The position numbers were made by a program, and so were the translations under genes. Of a DNA stretch of 64,000 bases, positions 1-7,813 are shown piece by piece. The notes under the pieces are model-generated. The model did no database searches, had not been told where the DNA came from, and saw only the letters and a list, made by a program, of their open reading frames with translations. The first letter of the stretch is position 1, and every line of letters starts with the position of its first letter. Source of the DNA: Paracoccaceae bacterium (GTDB lineage: Bacteria; Pseudomonadota; Alphaproteobacteria; Rhodobacterales; Rhodobacteraceae); the NCBI GenBank assembly GCA_030066905.1, contig JASJAR010000009.1:30822-94821 (forward strand), read 5' to 3'.

Positions 1-461
1 AGCGCCAGCCCCCGGGCGATGCCGAGCATCCCGAGCGTCACGATGAAGGCGGGCACGAATGCGCGGGTGATGATGAGGCCGTTCACATACCCCGCCGCCG
101 CACCCGCACCTATGCAGGCGAGCACCGCGACCGGTGTCGGCATCCCCATCTTGACGGCCACCGCCGCGCCGACGACGCCCGAGAGCCCCATCACCGAACC
201 GAGCGAAAGGTCGAGCCCGCCCGAGCTCAGAACGAAGGTCGCCGCGATCGCCAGCACACCGATGGTGGAGGTGGCCAGCAGGATGTTCATGAAATTGCTC
301 ACCGACAGAAAGAACGGCGACAGAACCGCCATCATCGCGGCCAGCACGAAGAGCACGATCAGGCTTTCAAGCCGGATGTGAAGCTGTTCGATGGAGCCCA
401 CCTGGACCCGGGTCCAGAGGTTCGGCTTTGGGGCCGGCGTGCGGGTATCGGCTGTACTCAT
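1..461 (-). CDS. Sugar ABC transporter permease, RbsC family (3' end outside window)
   Basis: Inner-membrane permease of a ribose/allose-type ABC importer. The gene runs leftwards and is cut by the window edge, so about 153 N-terminal residues are visible. The start is ATG at 461 with AGAGGG just upstream. After a polar N-terminus the protein shows hydrophobic segments and the conserved LSSGGLDLSLGS-type region that follows the second membrane helix in the BPD_transp_2 family. It lies directly downstream of a periplasmic sugar-binding protein gene on the same strand, so the two belong to one transport system. The ATPase subunit is not in the window and may lie beyond position 1. The substrate cannot be read from the permease. 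Confidence 0.9.
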   Translation of the reverse strand, partial: MSTADTRTPAPKPNLWTRVQVGSIEQLHIRLESLIVLFVLAAMMAVLSPFFLSVSNFMNILLATSTIGVLAIAATFVLSSGGLDLSLGSVMGLSGVVGAAVAVKMGMPTPVAVLACIGAGAAAGYVNGLIITRAFVPAFIVTLGMLGIARGLA

Positions 462-496
462 CAGGCCCTCTTGGCGGGGGAACGGCGGGAGAAGGT

Positions 497-522
497 GCGG
501 CGGGGCCCGAAGGCCCCACCGC
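497..522 (-). other. Intercistronic stem-loop between binding-protein and permease genes
   Basis: GCGG-C-GGGGCC, loop CGAA, GGCCCC-A-CCGC forms a 10-bp stem with one internal C/A mismatch. It sits 10 bases past the stop codon of the binding-protein gene and ahead of the permease start. Stem-loops here are common in ABC operons, where they protect the upstream message and lower permease output. There is no T tract, so full termination is less likely. Confidence 0.5.
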
Positions 523-531
523 CAGGGAGGA

Positions 532-1509
532 TCACTTCACGAATTCCAGAAGCGGTTCGGTGCCCGCCTCCATCACCTCTTTGGTCAGCACCAGCGTGGG
601 CACGATGATCTGGTCCTCGACGCTGCCGCCCTCGGCCGCCATCTTCACGTTCTCGACGGCCTGCTTGCCGACGAGATAGGGAAGCTGGGCCACCGAAGCG
701 GTGAGGCGCCCGTCCTGGATCGACTTGACCGCATCGGAGTTCCCGTCGACGCCGATGATGATCACATCACCGCCCTTGCCGGCGGCGAAGACGCTCTCCA
801 CGGCACCGAGCGCCATGCCGTCATTGGCCGCGAAGATGCCCACGAGGTCGGGGTTCCGGGTGAGGATGTCGTTGGTGATGTTGGCCGCCTTGCCCCGGTC
901 CCAGTCGCCGGGCAGGGAGGCGACGATTTCGAGCCCCGGTGCGAGTTCGCCGAGCCGGTTGGCAAAACCCTCGGCGCGCATCTGGCCGGTGATGTTGCCC
1001 GACAGCCCCTCGATCACGAGCACAGGGCCGGTGGCGTCCGCGCCGAGTTGCCCGACCATGAACTCGGCCCCTTGGGCGCCCGCGAGCACATTGTCGGACC
1101 CGATCCGGAAGGTGATGTCGATCCCTTCGGCGTCGAGGATCGCCGGGTCGAGGTTGCCGTCGAGATCGACCACCGCGATGCCGGCCTCTTGCGCGGATTT
1201 GAGGCAGGGCAGAAGGTTCGTGGAGTTGATCGCGGCCGTGATCATCGCCACCGGCTGGCGTTCGAGCATCGTGTTGCAGACGTTGAGCTGGCTTTCGGCC
1301 GCCTGATCGCTCTCGACCGCCTGCATGAAGTAATCCACGCCGGCTTCCTTGGCGCCATCCTCGACGCCCTCGCCCATCGCGCCCCAGAACGGGTTGGCGA
1401 GGGTCTTCATCAGAATGCCGTATTCGCCTTCGGCCTGCACCGGGGCGGCGACGAGAAGCGCCGCTGCGACGGCGGCGCCGATGGTCAGTTTCGTCTTCGG
1501 TTCGGTCAT
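532..1509 (-). CDS. Periplasmic sugar-binding protein, RbsB/AlsB-like
   Basis: Substrate-binding component of a carbohydrate ABC importer, 325 residues. The start at 1509 has a strong GGAGGAG ribosome site; the frame stays open further upstream but overlaps the LacI gene. A signal peptide ends near AAPVQA (residue 26). The mature protein begins with a YGILMKTLANPFWGAMGEG-type segment typical of Peripla_BP_4 proteins close to the allose- and ribose-binding proteins. Later type I binding-protein motifs include FAANDGMALGAV and GVDGNSDAVKSI. It lies 35 bases after the LacI gene and about 70 bases before the permease on the same strand. Allose, ribose or a related sugar is possible; the exact substrate is inference. 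Confidence 0.93.
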   Translation of the reverse strand: MTEPKTKLTIGAAVAAALLVAAPVQAEGEYGILMKTLANPFWGAMGEGVEDGAKEAGVDYFMQAVESDQAAESQLNVCNTMLERQPVAMITAAINSTNLLPCLKSAQEAGIAVVDLDGNLDPAILDAEGIDITFRIGSDNVLAGAQGAEFMVGQLGADATGPVLVIEGLSGNITGQMRAEGFANRLGELAPGLEIVASLPGDWDRGKAANITNDILTRNPDLVGIFAANDGMALGAVESVFAAGKGGDVIIIGVDGNSDAVKSIQDGRLTASVAQLPYLVGKQAVENVKMAAEGGSVEDQIIVPTLVLTKEVMEAGTEPLLEFVK

Positions 1510-1544
1510 GGTTTTCTCCTCCGTTGGAACCGTCTTGGTCTTGG

Positions 1545-2612
1545 TCATTCGCCGGGCAGCGAGGATTGCGCCGGTACGCTCCGGCTCAGGGTCGACTCCC
1601 GCTCGATCACCTTGCAGGGTTCGAGATGCTGCACCGGAAAGGCGCTGCTGCCGGCCTCCACGCGCGCCAGAAGGGTTGCGACGGCGCGTTCGGCAATGGC
1701 CTCGACGGGCTGGGCCACCGCCGTGATCGCCGGCCATGTCGTATGCATCCACTCGGCGTCGTCGAAACCGACAAGCGCCATATCGTCCGGCACCCGGACC
1801 CCCCGGCGGCGCAGCTCCGACAGAACGAGAAGCGTCGAGTATTGCGAGAGCGAGAACACCGCCGTCGGGCCCTTGCCCGCCGCAAACCCGTCGAGGTAGT
1901 CGCGGATCGCACGCCGCTGGGTTTCGGTGTCGTCATCGGACAGAAGCCGGTCGACCCGGACCGACGGATCGAGTGCGGCGGCCCGGTCGGCGAACCCCGC
2001 GAGCCGGGTGCGCACCGACTTTGAGACCTGCGTCGCCCCGTGGAGCAGGACGTGGCGGTGCCCGGCCGACAGCAGCAGTTCCGCGACCGAAGCCGAGGCG
2101 GCGTAATTGTCCGCCGTCACCGTGTCGAACTCCCCGTCTGCCGTGACCCTGTCGACGAGGACCGCCTGCATCCCAAGGGCGCGAAGCTGCTCCGCGCCCC
2201 GCCCGCGCTCGGAGCGCACCGGCATCAGGACCGTGCCGGCCACACGCCAGTCGTTCATCCGCGCGACCAGATCGGCCTCGCGGTCTTCGCTCTCGCGCGA
2301 ACTTGCCACGATCATCGCATAGCCCGCCGCCTCGGCCGCCCGTTCGAGACCGGTGACGAGCGCCCCGAAGAACGGGCTTTCGAGGTCGGGCACGACCGCC
2401 CCGATGATCTTGCGGTTTTCGTTTCTGAGCCCCGAGGCGAGCGGGTCCATCCGGTAGCCGAGCTGGGCGACGGCCTCGCGCACCCGCTGGGCGTTTTCCT
2501 GCTTCACCGAACCGACGCTGCGGAGTACCTTTGACACCGTGGCCGCGGAAACGCCGGCGACGCGGGCGACATCGTGAATGGTCGCGCGCTTCGGCTTTTC
2601 CTCCCGTGCCAT
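1545..2612 (-). CDS. LacI-family transcriptional regulator
   Basis: A 355-residue repressor with an N-terminal LacI helix-turn-helix (TIHDVARVAGVSAATVSKVL, about residues 11-30) and a C-terminal periplasmic-binding-like effector domain. The ATG at 2612 is chosen because GGGAGGG lies about six bases upstream; an ATG 18 bases further upstream has no ribosome site. It is the first gene of a leftward operon with the sugar-binding protein and permease, and it is divergent from a hydroxyacid dehydrogenase. This suggests it senses the transported sugar or a derivative and controls both directions from the shared intergenic region. Confidence 0.95.
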   Translation of the reverse strand: MAREEKPKRATIHDVARVAGVSAATVSKVLRSVGSVKQENAQRVREAVAQLGYRMDPLASGLRNENRKIIGAVVPDLESPFFGALVTGLERAAEAAGYAMIVASSRESEDREADLVARMNDWRVAGTVLMPVRSERGRGAEQLRALGMQAVLVDRVTADGEFDTVTADNYAASASVAELLLSAGHRHVLLHGATQVSKSVRTRLAGFADRAAALDPSVRVDRLLSDDDTETQRRAIRDYLDGFAAGKGPTAVFSLSQYSTLLVLSELRRRGVRVPDDMALVGFDDAEWMHTTWPAITAVAQPVEAIAERAVATLLARVEAGSSAFPVQHLEPCKVIERESTLSRSVPAQSSLPGE

Positions 2613-2653
2613 CGCAGCCCTCCCCAGCAACCGATCACGGCTCGAATCGCAGC

Positions 2654-2690
2654 ATTAATCGGTTTAAGCTGAATGTAAATCGATTCATTC
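2654..2690. promoter_or_regulatory. Candidate paired LacI-family operators
   Basis: The 98-base gap between the divergent LacI and dehydrogenase genes holds two related dyads with the central CG typical of LacI-family operators: TTAATCGGTTTA (centre 2660/2661) and TAAATCGATTCA (centre 2681/2682, containing the palindrome AATCGATT). The centres are 21 bases apart, two helical turns. GAATG and CATTC also flank the second site as an inverted repeat. Autoregulation and control of both operons is inferred from position. Confidence 0.6.
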
Positions 2691-2710
2691 GTCATGGGGA
2701 GGGGCGAGAA

Positions 2711-3742
2711 ATGGGATCCAAGACCAAACCGGTCGTCATCAGCGCACCTGAGCCGCGCACGCTCGATCTGATCTTTACGCCGGAGAAGATGGCCGATCTT
2801 CGCGCGCGTTACCACCTCGTGGAGGCCCGCGCCGAAGAGGTCGCGTCGCTCGACGCGGCGGTGCTGGCAGAGGCGCGCTACGTCCTCGGCCAGCCGCCGA
2901 TCCCGTCCGAAACCCTCGCAAGGATGACCTCGTTGCGCGCGGTGCTGAACGTCGAGTCGAACCTCCTCGACAACATGCCTTACGACGAAGTCTTCGCCCG
3001 CGGGATCCACGTTTTGACGACCGGCGCGGTCTTCGCCGTTCCGGTCGCCGAGATCGGTCTCGGCTTCGCGCTCGACCTCGCCCGCGGCATAACGGCGGCG
3101 GACACCGCCTTTCGCGCCGGCGAAGAGAAATGGGGCGGCGACGGGAATGCGGCCGCCCGGGTCATTACCGGGTCGGAGGTGGGTATCGTCGGGTTCGGCG
3201 ATCTCGGCCGCGCCCTCCACCGCCTGCTGACGGGGTTTCGGTGCACCATCAGGGTCTGCGACCCATGGCTGCCCCCGTCGATCCTGAAGGATGCCGGTGT
3301 GATCCCGGCGGACCTCGACACGGTACTCTCGGGCTCCGACTACGTTTTTGTCGTGGCCGCGGTCACCGCGCAGAACCGCGGCTTCCTCGGCGCCGAGGAG
3401 TTCGCCCGAATGCGCAAAGGCGCGGGCTTCATCCTGCTCAGCCGGGCCGATGTCGTGGATTTCGACGCTTTGATGAACGCGGTGCGCGAGGGCCATGTTC
3501 TGGCCGCGAGCGACGTCTTCCCCGAAGAACCTCTACCTCTCGACCATCCGGTGCGCAGTCTCGACGGGTTCCTCCGTTCGGCCCACCGTGCCGGCGCCCT
3601 CGACGTCGCCTTCAAGGGCATGGGGGACATGGTGCTCGAGGATATGGCGCTGATGGATCGCGGGCTCCCGCCGCTTCGTTGCAAGCGGGCCGAGCGGGAG
3701 ACCGCCGGTCTCATGCGGTCGCGCCCCGTCGACAATAACTAA
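2711..3742 (+). CDS. D-2-hydroxyacid dehydrogenase family protein
   Basis: NAD-dependent oxidoreductase of the D-isomer-specific 2-hydroxyacid dehydrogenase family, 343 residues. It starts at ATG 2711 behind GGGGAGGGG. The Rossmann nucleotide loop is GIVGFGDLGRAL. The catalytic trio is recognisable: Arg in LLSRADVVD, Glu in DVFPEEPLP, and His in SAHRAG. The TxHxAG motif is usual for the His; here it is SAHRAG. Divergent transcription from the LacI/sugar-transport operon suggests a role in catabolism of the imported compound or its 2-keto/hydroxyacid product. The substrate is unknown. Confidence 0.9.
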   Translation: MGSKTKPVVISAPEPRTLDLIFTPEKMADLRARYHLVEARAEEVASLDAAVLAEARYVLGQPPIPSETLARMTSLRAVLNVESNLLDNMPYDEVFARGIHVLTTGAVFAVPVAEIGLGFALDLARGITAADTAFRAGEEKWGGDGNAAARVITGSEVGIVGFGDLGRALHRLLTGFRCTIRVCDPWLPPSILKDAGVIPADLDTVLSGSDYVFVVAAVTAQNRGFLGAEEFARMRKGAGFILLSRADVVDFDALMNAVREGHVLAASDVFPEEPLPLDHPVRSLDGFLRSAHRAGALDVAFKGMGDMVLEDMALMDRGLPPLRCKRAERETAGLMRSRPVDNN

Positions 3743-3798
3743 CCCCGAGCCGCGCGACCCCGGCACCGGATCGGGACCCCGAAACCTTTTGCACAGCA

Positions 3799-3928
3799 GG
3801 GGGTAGGTGGGGCGGTGTAAGCCCTATCCGAGAGGATTACGCCCAATTTTTTTGCTCTTCAGTGACAGCGATCAATGACGCAGCGTCAACCACGGTGCAT
3901 GATAGGTAGGTGGTAATGTTGGTACCTA
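3799..3928. promoter_or_regulatory. Promoter region of the LuxR gene with GGTAGGT motifs
   Basis: The 195-base gap before the LuxR-family gene contains GGGGGTAGGTGG at 3799-3810 and an inverted repeat TAGGTA (3903-3908) / TACCTA (3923-3928) 10 bases before the start codon. The GGTAGGT core resembles, on the complementary strand, the 11-base repeats found upstream of the repeat-protein gene at 8443-8874. A shared regulator-binding site is inferred. Confidence 0.4.
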
Positions 3929-3937
3929 GGGGGGAAA

Positions 3938-4741
3938 GTGAATTATCTCAATGAGTTCGGGCATGTTTGGCCGACATATCCGGAGCACGTCAAGCCAACC
4001 GGAATCGAGATTGACCGCATTGCGTCTGGAGCCGAGCATCGCCCTCTCATCCTGATCGAGGATGAGGGTCTGCTGGAGCGCGAATGCCTCGGCCGCGCCC
4101 TTCAAGCCTTCAGCCCGGAATTCCGGGTTGTAACCCGGCCGACGCGCGCCGAAGCGCCGGAGGACATCCGGCCGGATGCGGTGGTGGTCGGCGTCGATTC
4201 CGATGGCGGCGACTGCGAGGCCGCCGCGGAATTGCTGCGGTCGCTTCAGAACGGGCTGCCCAATGTGCCGATCGTCGTGCTGGCCGAAGACGCCGAGGCG
4301 ATGACCGCCACGGCGGGTCTTTGCGACATCGGGATCAGTGGATGCCTTTCTCATTCCGTCGGCATCGAGGGGCTGACAAAGGTCCTCTGGCTGGTGCTCC
4401 ACGGGGGCGCGTGCTTCCCGAGGCGGAGTATCTGCCAACGTCGCGCGGCCACGGTGCAGGAGGGCCAGCCGGCCCCCGAAAACCAGCGCGCCGACGCCGA
4501 AGTCTCGGCGGCCCCGATGGCCGGGCTCGGCCTGACCGAGCGCGAGCGCGACGTCGTGGGCAAGCTGCGGATGGGCAAGCCCAACAAGATCATCGCCTAT
4601 GAACTCGGCATCTCGATCTCGACCGTGAAGGTCCATGTCCGCAACATCATGCGAAAGACGGGCGCGACCAACCGGGTCGAGGCCGCGCTGCTGCCGGGCA
4701 AACCGGCTTTCGGGCCGGCAATGGCCCATACCGGTTCCTAG
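3938..4741 (+). CDS. LuxR/NarL-family regulator with degenerate receiver domain
   Basis: A 267-residue protein starting at GTG 3938 behind a run of purines (AGGGGGGAAA). Residues about 35-160 have a receiver-like fold: a PLILIEDEGLLERECL start, an aspartate after the VVVGV strand, and a GISGCLSHS segment where a typical receiver carries the conserved lysine, here absent. Residues about 198-255 form a standard LuxR helix-turn-helix (LGLTERERDVV and ISISTVKVHVRNI). It lies 52 bases before the first Asn/Gly-repeat gene on the same strand and is the likely regulator of that cluster, as CsgD is for curli. Phosphorylation by a kinase is doubtful without the lysine. Confidence 0.9.
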   Translation: MNYLNEFGHVWPTYPEHVKPTGIEIDRIASGAEHRPLILIEDEGLLERECLGRALQAFSPEFRVVTRPTRAEAPEDIRPDAVVVGVDSDGGDCEAAAELLRSLQNGLPNVPIVVLAEDAEAMTATAGLCDIGISGCLSHSVGIEGLTKVLWLVLHGGACFPRRSICQRRAATVQEGQPAPENQRADAEVSAAPMAGLGLTERERDVVGKLRMGKPNKIIAYELGISISTVKVHVRNIMRKTGATNRVEAALLPGKPAFGPAMAHTGS

Positions 4742-4793
4742 GCCGTCCGGCCGCCGGGCAAGTGTTTGTGTGTACGATAGGAGGGGGAATTCC

Positions 4794-5867
4794 ATGTCAT
4801 CGGTTCTAACGCGCATCGTTGCGCTCTTCGTGGTACTGCTGCCTGCGTTTTCGGCGCCGGCCGTGGCCGCGACGATCACCCATTGGTTTCAGGGCTCGCT
4901 CATGGCGGACGGGACCTGGGTGGCCGACGAGAACGGCAATCTCGGCTTCGGCAATGTCGGCCAGGGCAACACGGGCATCGGCAATGTCGGCAGCGGAAAC
5001 ACCGGCATCATGAATGTCGGGCAGGGCAATGTCGGCCGCCACAATGAGGGGACCGGGAATTACGGCATCGGCAACGGTGTCAACAGCCCGAGCCCGACGT
5101 CAGGCAACTACAATACCGGGATCCTGAACGGCCGGAACAACAGCGGCGACTTCAGCGGCAACGGCAATACCGGCATCATGAACGGCAACAACAATGCCGG
5201 CGACCACAGCGGCAACGACAATTACGGTTTCGCCAACGGTAATTTCAACGGGATCGGCAGCCACGACCCGACGAGCGGAAACTTCAACGGCAACCGAAAC
5301 GCCGGCATCTACAACGGAAACTTCAACGGTCTCAATAACATCGGCCCGAACAGCGGCAATGCCAACGGCAACGACAACGTCGGCACGTTCAACGGCAACT
5401 TCAACGGTCTCGGAAACGAAGGCGCCGACAACGGCAACGCCAACGGCAACTTCAACGATGGCACGTTCAACGGGAACTTCAACGGGATCGGTAATTTCGG
5501 ACTGGACAGCGGGAATTTCAACGGAAACGCGAACATCGGCGTGTTCTCGGGCAATTTCAACGGTCTGGGCGAACTGGCCAGCCCCGCCTCGGCGGGCGCG
5601 GCGACGAGTTTTTTCGAACTCAGCCTCGAGATCATCCTCGGCGAGCCGCTGGAGCGCTTCGGCGTGTCGTTCTGGAACGGGTTGTTCTCGGTCGACGAAA
5701 GCGTGCCCAATCATCTGGCCTGGAGCGACCTTCTGACCGGCATGTACCAGCATGTCTACTACTCCGAGCCGCTCGATACGACTGTGATCCCGCTGCCGGC
5801 GTCGGTTCTGCTGATGCTGGGGGCGATCGCGTCGCTGATCCTGACACGGAGACGGCGGACGGCCTGA
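4794..5867 (+). CDS. Secreted Asn/Gly-repeat protein with VPLPA-CTERM sorting signal
   Basis: A 357-residue exported protein starting at ATG 4794 behind AGGAGGGGG (4779-4787). It has a signal peptide ending near APAVAA, then about 15 pentads of NxGxG type, two 18-residue units and four 26-residue units of the form NGNFNGxx...GNxNGNxNxGxx (each 26 is two 13-residue modules). A non-repetitive domain of about 65 residues (FFELSLEIILGEPL to the DTT before the anchor) follows. The C-terminus (VIPLPASVLLMLG, a hydrophobic stretch, then TRRRRTA) is a VPLPA-CTERM anchor, normally processed by an exosortase/rhombosortase-type enzyme not encoded in this window. The repeats resemble mycobacterial MPTR pentapeptides in style; a beta-solenoid is likely but inferred. 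Function unknown. Confidence 0.9.
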   Translation: MSSVLTRIVALFVVLLPAFSAPAVAATITHWFQGSLMADGTWVADENGNLGFGNVGQGNTGIGNVGSGNTGIMNVGQGNVGRHNEGTGNYGIGNGVNSPSPTSGNYNTGILNGRNNSGDFSGNGNTGIMNGNNNAGDHSGNDNYGFANGNFNGIGSHDPTSGNFNGNRNAGIYNGNFNGLNNIGPNSGNANGNDNVGTFNGNFNGLGNEGADNGNANGNFNDGTFNGNFNGIGNFGLDSGNFNGNANIGVFSGNFNGLGELASPASAGAATSFFELSLEIILGEPLERFGVSFWNGLFSVDESVPNHLAWSDLLTGMYQHVYYSEPLDTTVIPLPASVLLMLGAIASLILTRRRRTA

Positions 5868-5883
5868 GACCGGCGCCGGCAAA

Positions 5884-5914
5884 CCCCGGGGGGCCATCTT
5901 TATACCTCCCGGGG
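5884..5914 (+). terminator. Hairpin after the VPLPA-CTERM gene
   Basis: CCCCGGGGG (5884-5892) pairs with CTCCCGGGG (5906-5914) in a 9-bp stem with one G/T pair and a 13-base loop. It starts 16 bases past the stop codon. No T tract follows, so it may be a weak terminator or an mRNA 3' stabiliser. Confidence 0.4.
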
Positions 5915-6029
5915 ACGCCTCCCAGACTTACACCGAAAGGCCAAATGGACGCTGGGCCGGATTCGGCGCCACGCTGCGAGGCAAGTCCCAGCGGCAGCCC
6001 GGGTTGCCAGTATTCTCAGGAGGTTCACG

Positions 6030-6572
6030 ATGCGCAGCGCAGGTCTATCAATTCCAATTGTTCTGATCGGGGCCGGTCTGCTGGCCGGACCCGCAGCGGC
6101 CGAGATCATGAGCCGTGCCGAACTCGACGCGACCCTCGGCGGTCAGTGCCGTACCTGCGGCAACGGGAACGGCAACGGCAATGTCGGCTCGGGCAACGGC
6201 AGCGGCAACGGGAACGGCAATTCCGGGGCCTGGAACGGCAACGGCAACGGGAACGGCAACTCGGGCGTCGCCAATGGCAACGGCAATGGCAACAGCAACG
6301 TAGGGGCCGGTTCCGGCAATTCGAACGGCAACTGGAACAGCGGCTCGATGAACGGCAACGCCAACGGCAACGGCGCGCCGGATGCCAACGGCAATATCGG
6401 CTACGGCAATGGCGGAACCGGCAATATCGGTGCCTGGAACGGTCGCGGGAACAGCTCGTCGACCTCGGGCAACAACAACATCGGCGCCTATAACGGCAAC
6501 AACAACGGCGGCCGGTTCAACGGAAACGGAAACATCGGGTCGTTCAACGGGAATTTCAACGGCAACAACTGA
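6030..6572 (+). CDS. Secreted Asn/Gly-repeat protein with double-glycine-like leader
   Basis: A 180-residue protein starting at ATG 6030 behind CAGGAGG. The signal peptide probably ends at GPAAA (residue 24). It is followed by a short segment with SRAELDATLGG (residues 28-38), which matches the LSxxEL...GG style of double-glycine leaders. Next come QCRTCGNGNGNGNVGSG and about four 13-residue modules (NGNxNGNxNxGxx), then irregular and 18-residue units to the C-terminus. Cutting after Gly38 would expose QCRTC, nearly the same N-terminus predicted for the protein at 8443-8874. The C39-type peptidase at 7806-8333 is the obvious candidate protease. Function is not known; a fibre or coat subunit is inferred. 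Confidence 0.88.
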   Translation: MRSAGLSIPIVLIGAGLLAGPAAAEIMSRAELDATLGGQCRTCGNGNGNGNVGSGNGSGNGNGNSGAWNGNGNGNGNSGVANGNGNGNSNVGAGSGNSNGNWNSGSMNGNANGNGAPDANGNIGYGNGGTGNIGAWNGRGNSSSTSGNNNIGAYNGNNNGGRFNGNGNIGSFNGNFNGNN

Positions 6573-6734
6573 GCCTGGGCGGGGCCCCCGGGGGGCGCGA
6601 AAGCGGTCGCCGGCGGGCCCCGATGGCGAGGCGGCAGGCGCCGTCTACCACCTTTGGCCAAGTTGGCGGCGGCGCCGAAAGGCACTCGAATTGGGCAAGC
6701 CGCCATGCCCCACGCAAACGATGAGGAGACAGCA

Positions 6735-7349
6735 ATGTACAGCCTGGCAACAATCGCCGTCTCGGCTGCGCTGGCCGCCGGCCAACCCACCCTTCCGGCT
6801 CTGCCGCCCGGTGCCGACGATCTCGATATGCTCGTCCCGATGGACTTTCACGGAGACGTCGAAAAATCGGTGAGGGAGGCCGTGCGCGACGCCATCAGCA
6901 CAGCAAACGCCTCCGGCGGAACCAGCGGCCGTGGCAACGGCAACGGTAACGGCAATGTCGGCAACAACAACGGGAACAACAATTCCGGGAACAACAACGG
7001 CAACAACAATTCCGGCAGCAATAACGGGAACAACAACACGACCGACAACAACGGCAACAACAACCGGAGCGACGGCAACGGCAATGGCAGTGCGGCCCAG
7101 AAGACCAGCACCGCCGCGGCACCGTCGGCGACCTCCGGGGGCGGCTCGGCCGCGTCGGACCGTGCGGTCCAGCGGGCAAAGGAGGCCGCGGGCTCTGCGG
7201 TTGCGATGTCGGGATCGAGCGCCCATGGGTCGGGCAAGTCGTCCGGCGCCAGGCGCGACGATCGCGCGGTCACCAAGATGCAGACCCGTCGCCCCGTGCC
7301 ATGCGTGCGCCGGAGTTTCCTCGGCATCGTCATCGAGGACTGCAAGTAG
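6735..7349 (+). CDS. Exported Asn-rich repeat protein with charged C-terminus
   Basis: A 204-residue protein. The ATG at 6735 has GAGGAGA upstream; the frame is open further 5' but without a ribosome site. The N-terminus (MYSLATIAVSAALAAG) is a short signal peptide. A helical, charged segment (about residues 27-58) ends in ANASGG (Gly61-Gly62). Then come GNGNGNGNVG and a block of NNNGNNNSG-type units to about residue 117, an Ala/Ser-rich linker, and a basic C-terminal tail with two cysteines (PVPCVRRSF and IVIEDCK). The GNGNGNGNVG block is shared with the proteins at 6030 and 8443. The C-terminal cysteine pair is unlike the others. The role could be accessory or nucleating; this is inference. 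Confidence 0.8.
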   Translation: MYSLATIAVSAALAAGQPTLPALPPGADDLDMLVPMDFHGDVEKSVREAVRDAISTANASGGTSGRGNGNGNGNVGNNNGNNNSGNNNGNNNSGSNNGNNNTTDNNGNNNRSDGNGNGSAAQKTSTAAAPSATSGGGSAASDRAVQRAKEAAGSAVAMSGSSAHGSGKSSGARRDDRAVTKMQTRRPVPCVRRSFLGIVIEDCK

Positions 7350-7813
7350 CGACAGGGCCACGCCTTGCCGGGCATGGAGGTCGCCCCATTCAACACACCG
7401 CCAACATCAAGGTCTTTCTGTCCTCCGACCGCCGGCTTTTCGCCGATTGCCTGTCGCACCATTTTGCGACGGCCGCGCCGCAATTCGAACTTGTCGCCGA
7501 CCCCGCCGACGGGGCCGGTTCGCCCTACCCAGTGGTCTGCGTTCGCGATGTCGGGAGGGCGGACCTTGGCGGCAATGCGCGCGCGCATATCGTCGACGAG
7601 CTCCGCCGGACCGCTCCGGCGGCCCGCATCCTCATCGTCTCGAGCCGAAAGAACGCCCAGGACGCGCGGGGCTGGATCGTCGCCGGCGCCCATGGCTACC
7701 TCCCGGCGCATTCGACGCCGGATCTCCTGACGGCGGCCGCCGTGGTGGTCGCAGCGGGGGGCGTTTTTCTGCCCGAGGAACTGGCACGCAGCCTGTCCTA
7801 CCCCGATGCCTGA
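7301..7813 (+). CDS. Stand-alone receiver-like protein
   Basis: Up to 170 residues resembling the N-terminal half of the LuxR protein at 3938-4741 but without a helix-turn-helix: IKVFLSSDRRLFADCL at the start of the fold, then VVCVRDVG, ARILIVSSR and GAHGYLPAHS, with no receiver lysine. The only conventional start (ATG 7301) lies inside the preceding gene and lacks a ribosome site. In frame, an ATT codon at 7388 has a perfect GGAGG at 7376-7380 and begins exactly at the domain edge (QHTANIKVF), so a rare ATT start is possible. The 3' end overlaps the C39 peptidase gene by 8 bases, implying coupled expression. It may modulate the LuxR protein by dimerisation; this is inferred. Confidence 0.75.
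   Translation: MRAPEFPRHRHRGLQVATGPRLAGHGGRPIQHTANIKVFLSSDRRLFADCLSHHFATAAPQFELVADPADGAGSPYPVVCVRDVGRADLGGNARAHIVDELRRTAPAARILIVSSRKNAQDARGWIVAGAHGYLPAHSTPDLLTAAAVVVAAGGVFLPEELARSLSYPDA

Noticed and set aside
5309..5710. Leftward open frame encoding Pro/Leu-rich repeats opposite the VPLPA-CTERM gene, and similar frames opposite the other repeat genes
   Set aside because: They are the complement of AAC/GGC codons in the Asn/Gly repeats, lack signal peptides and ribosome sites, and would not explain the shared mature N-termini seen in the real frames.
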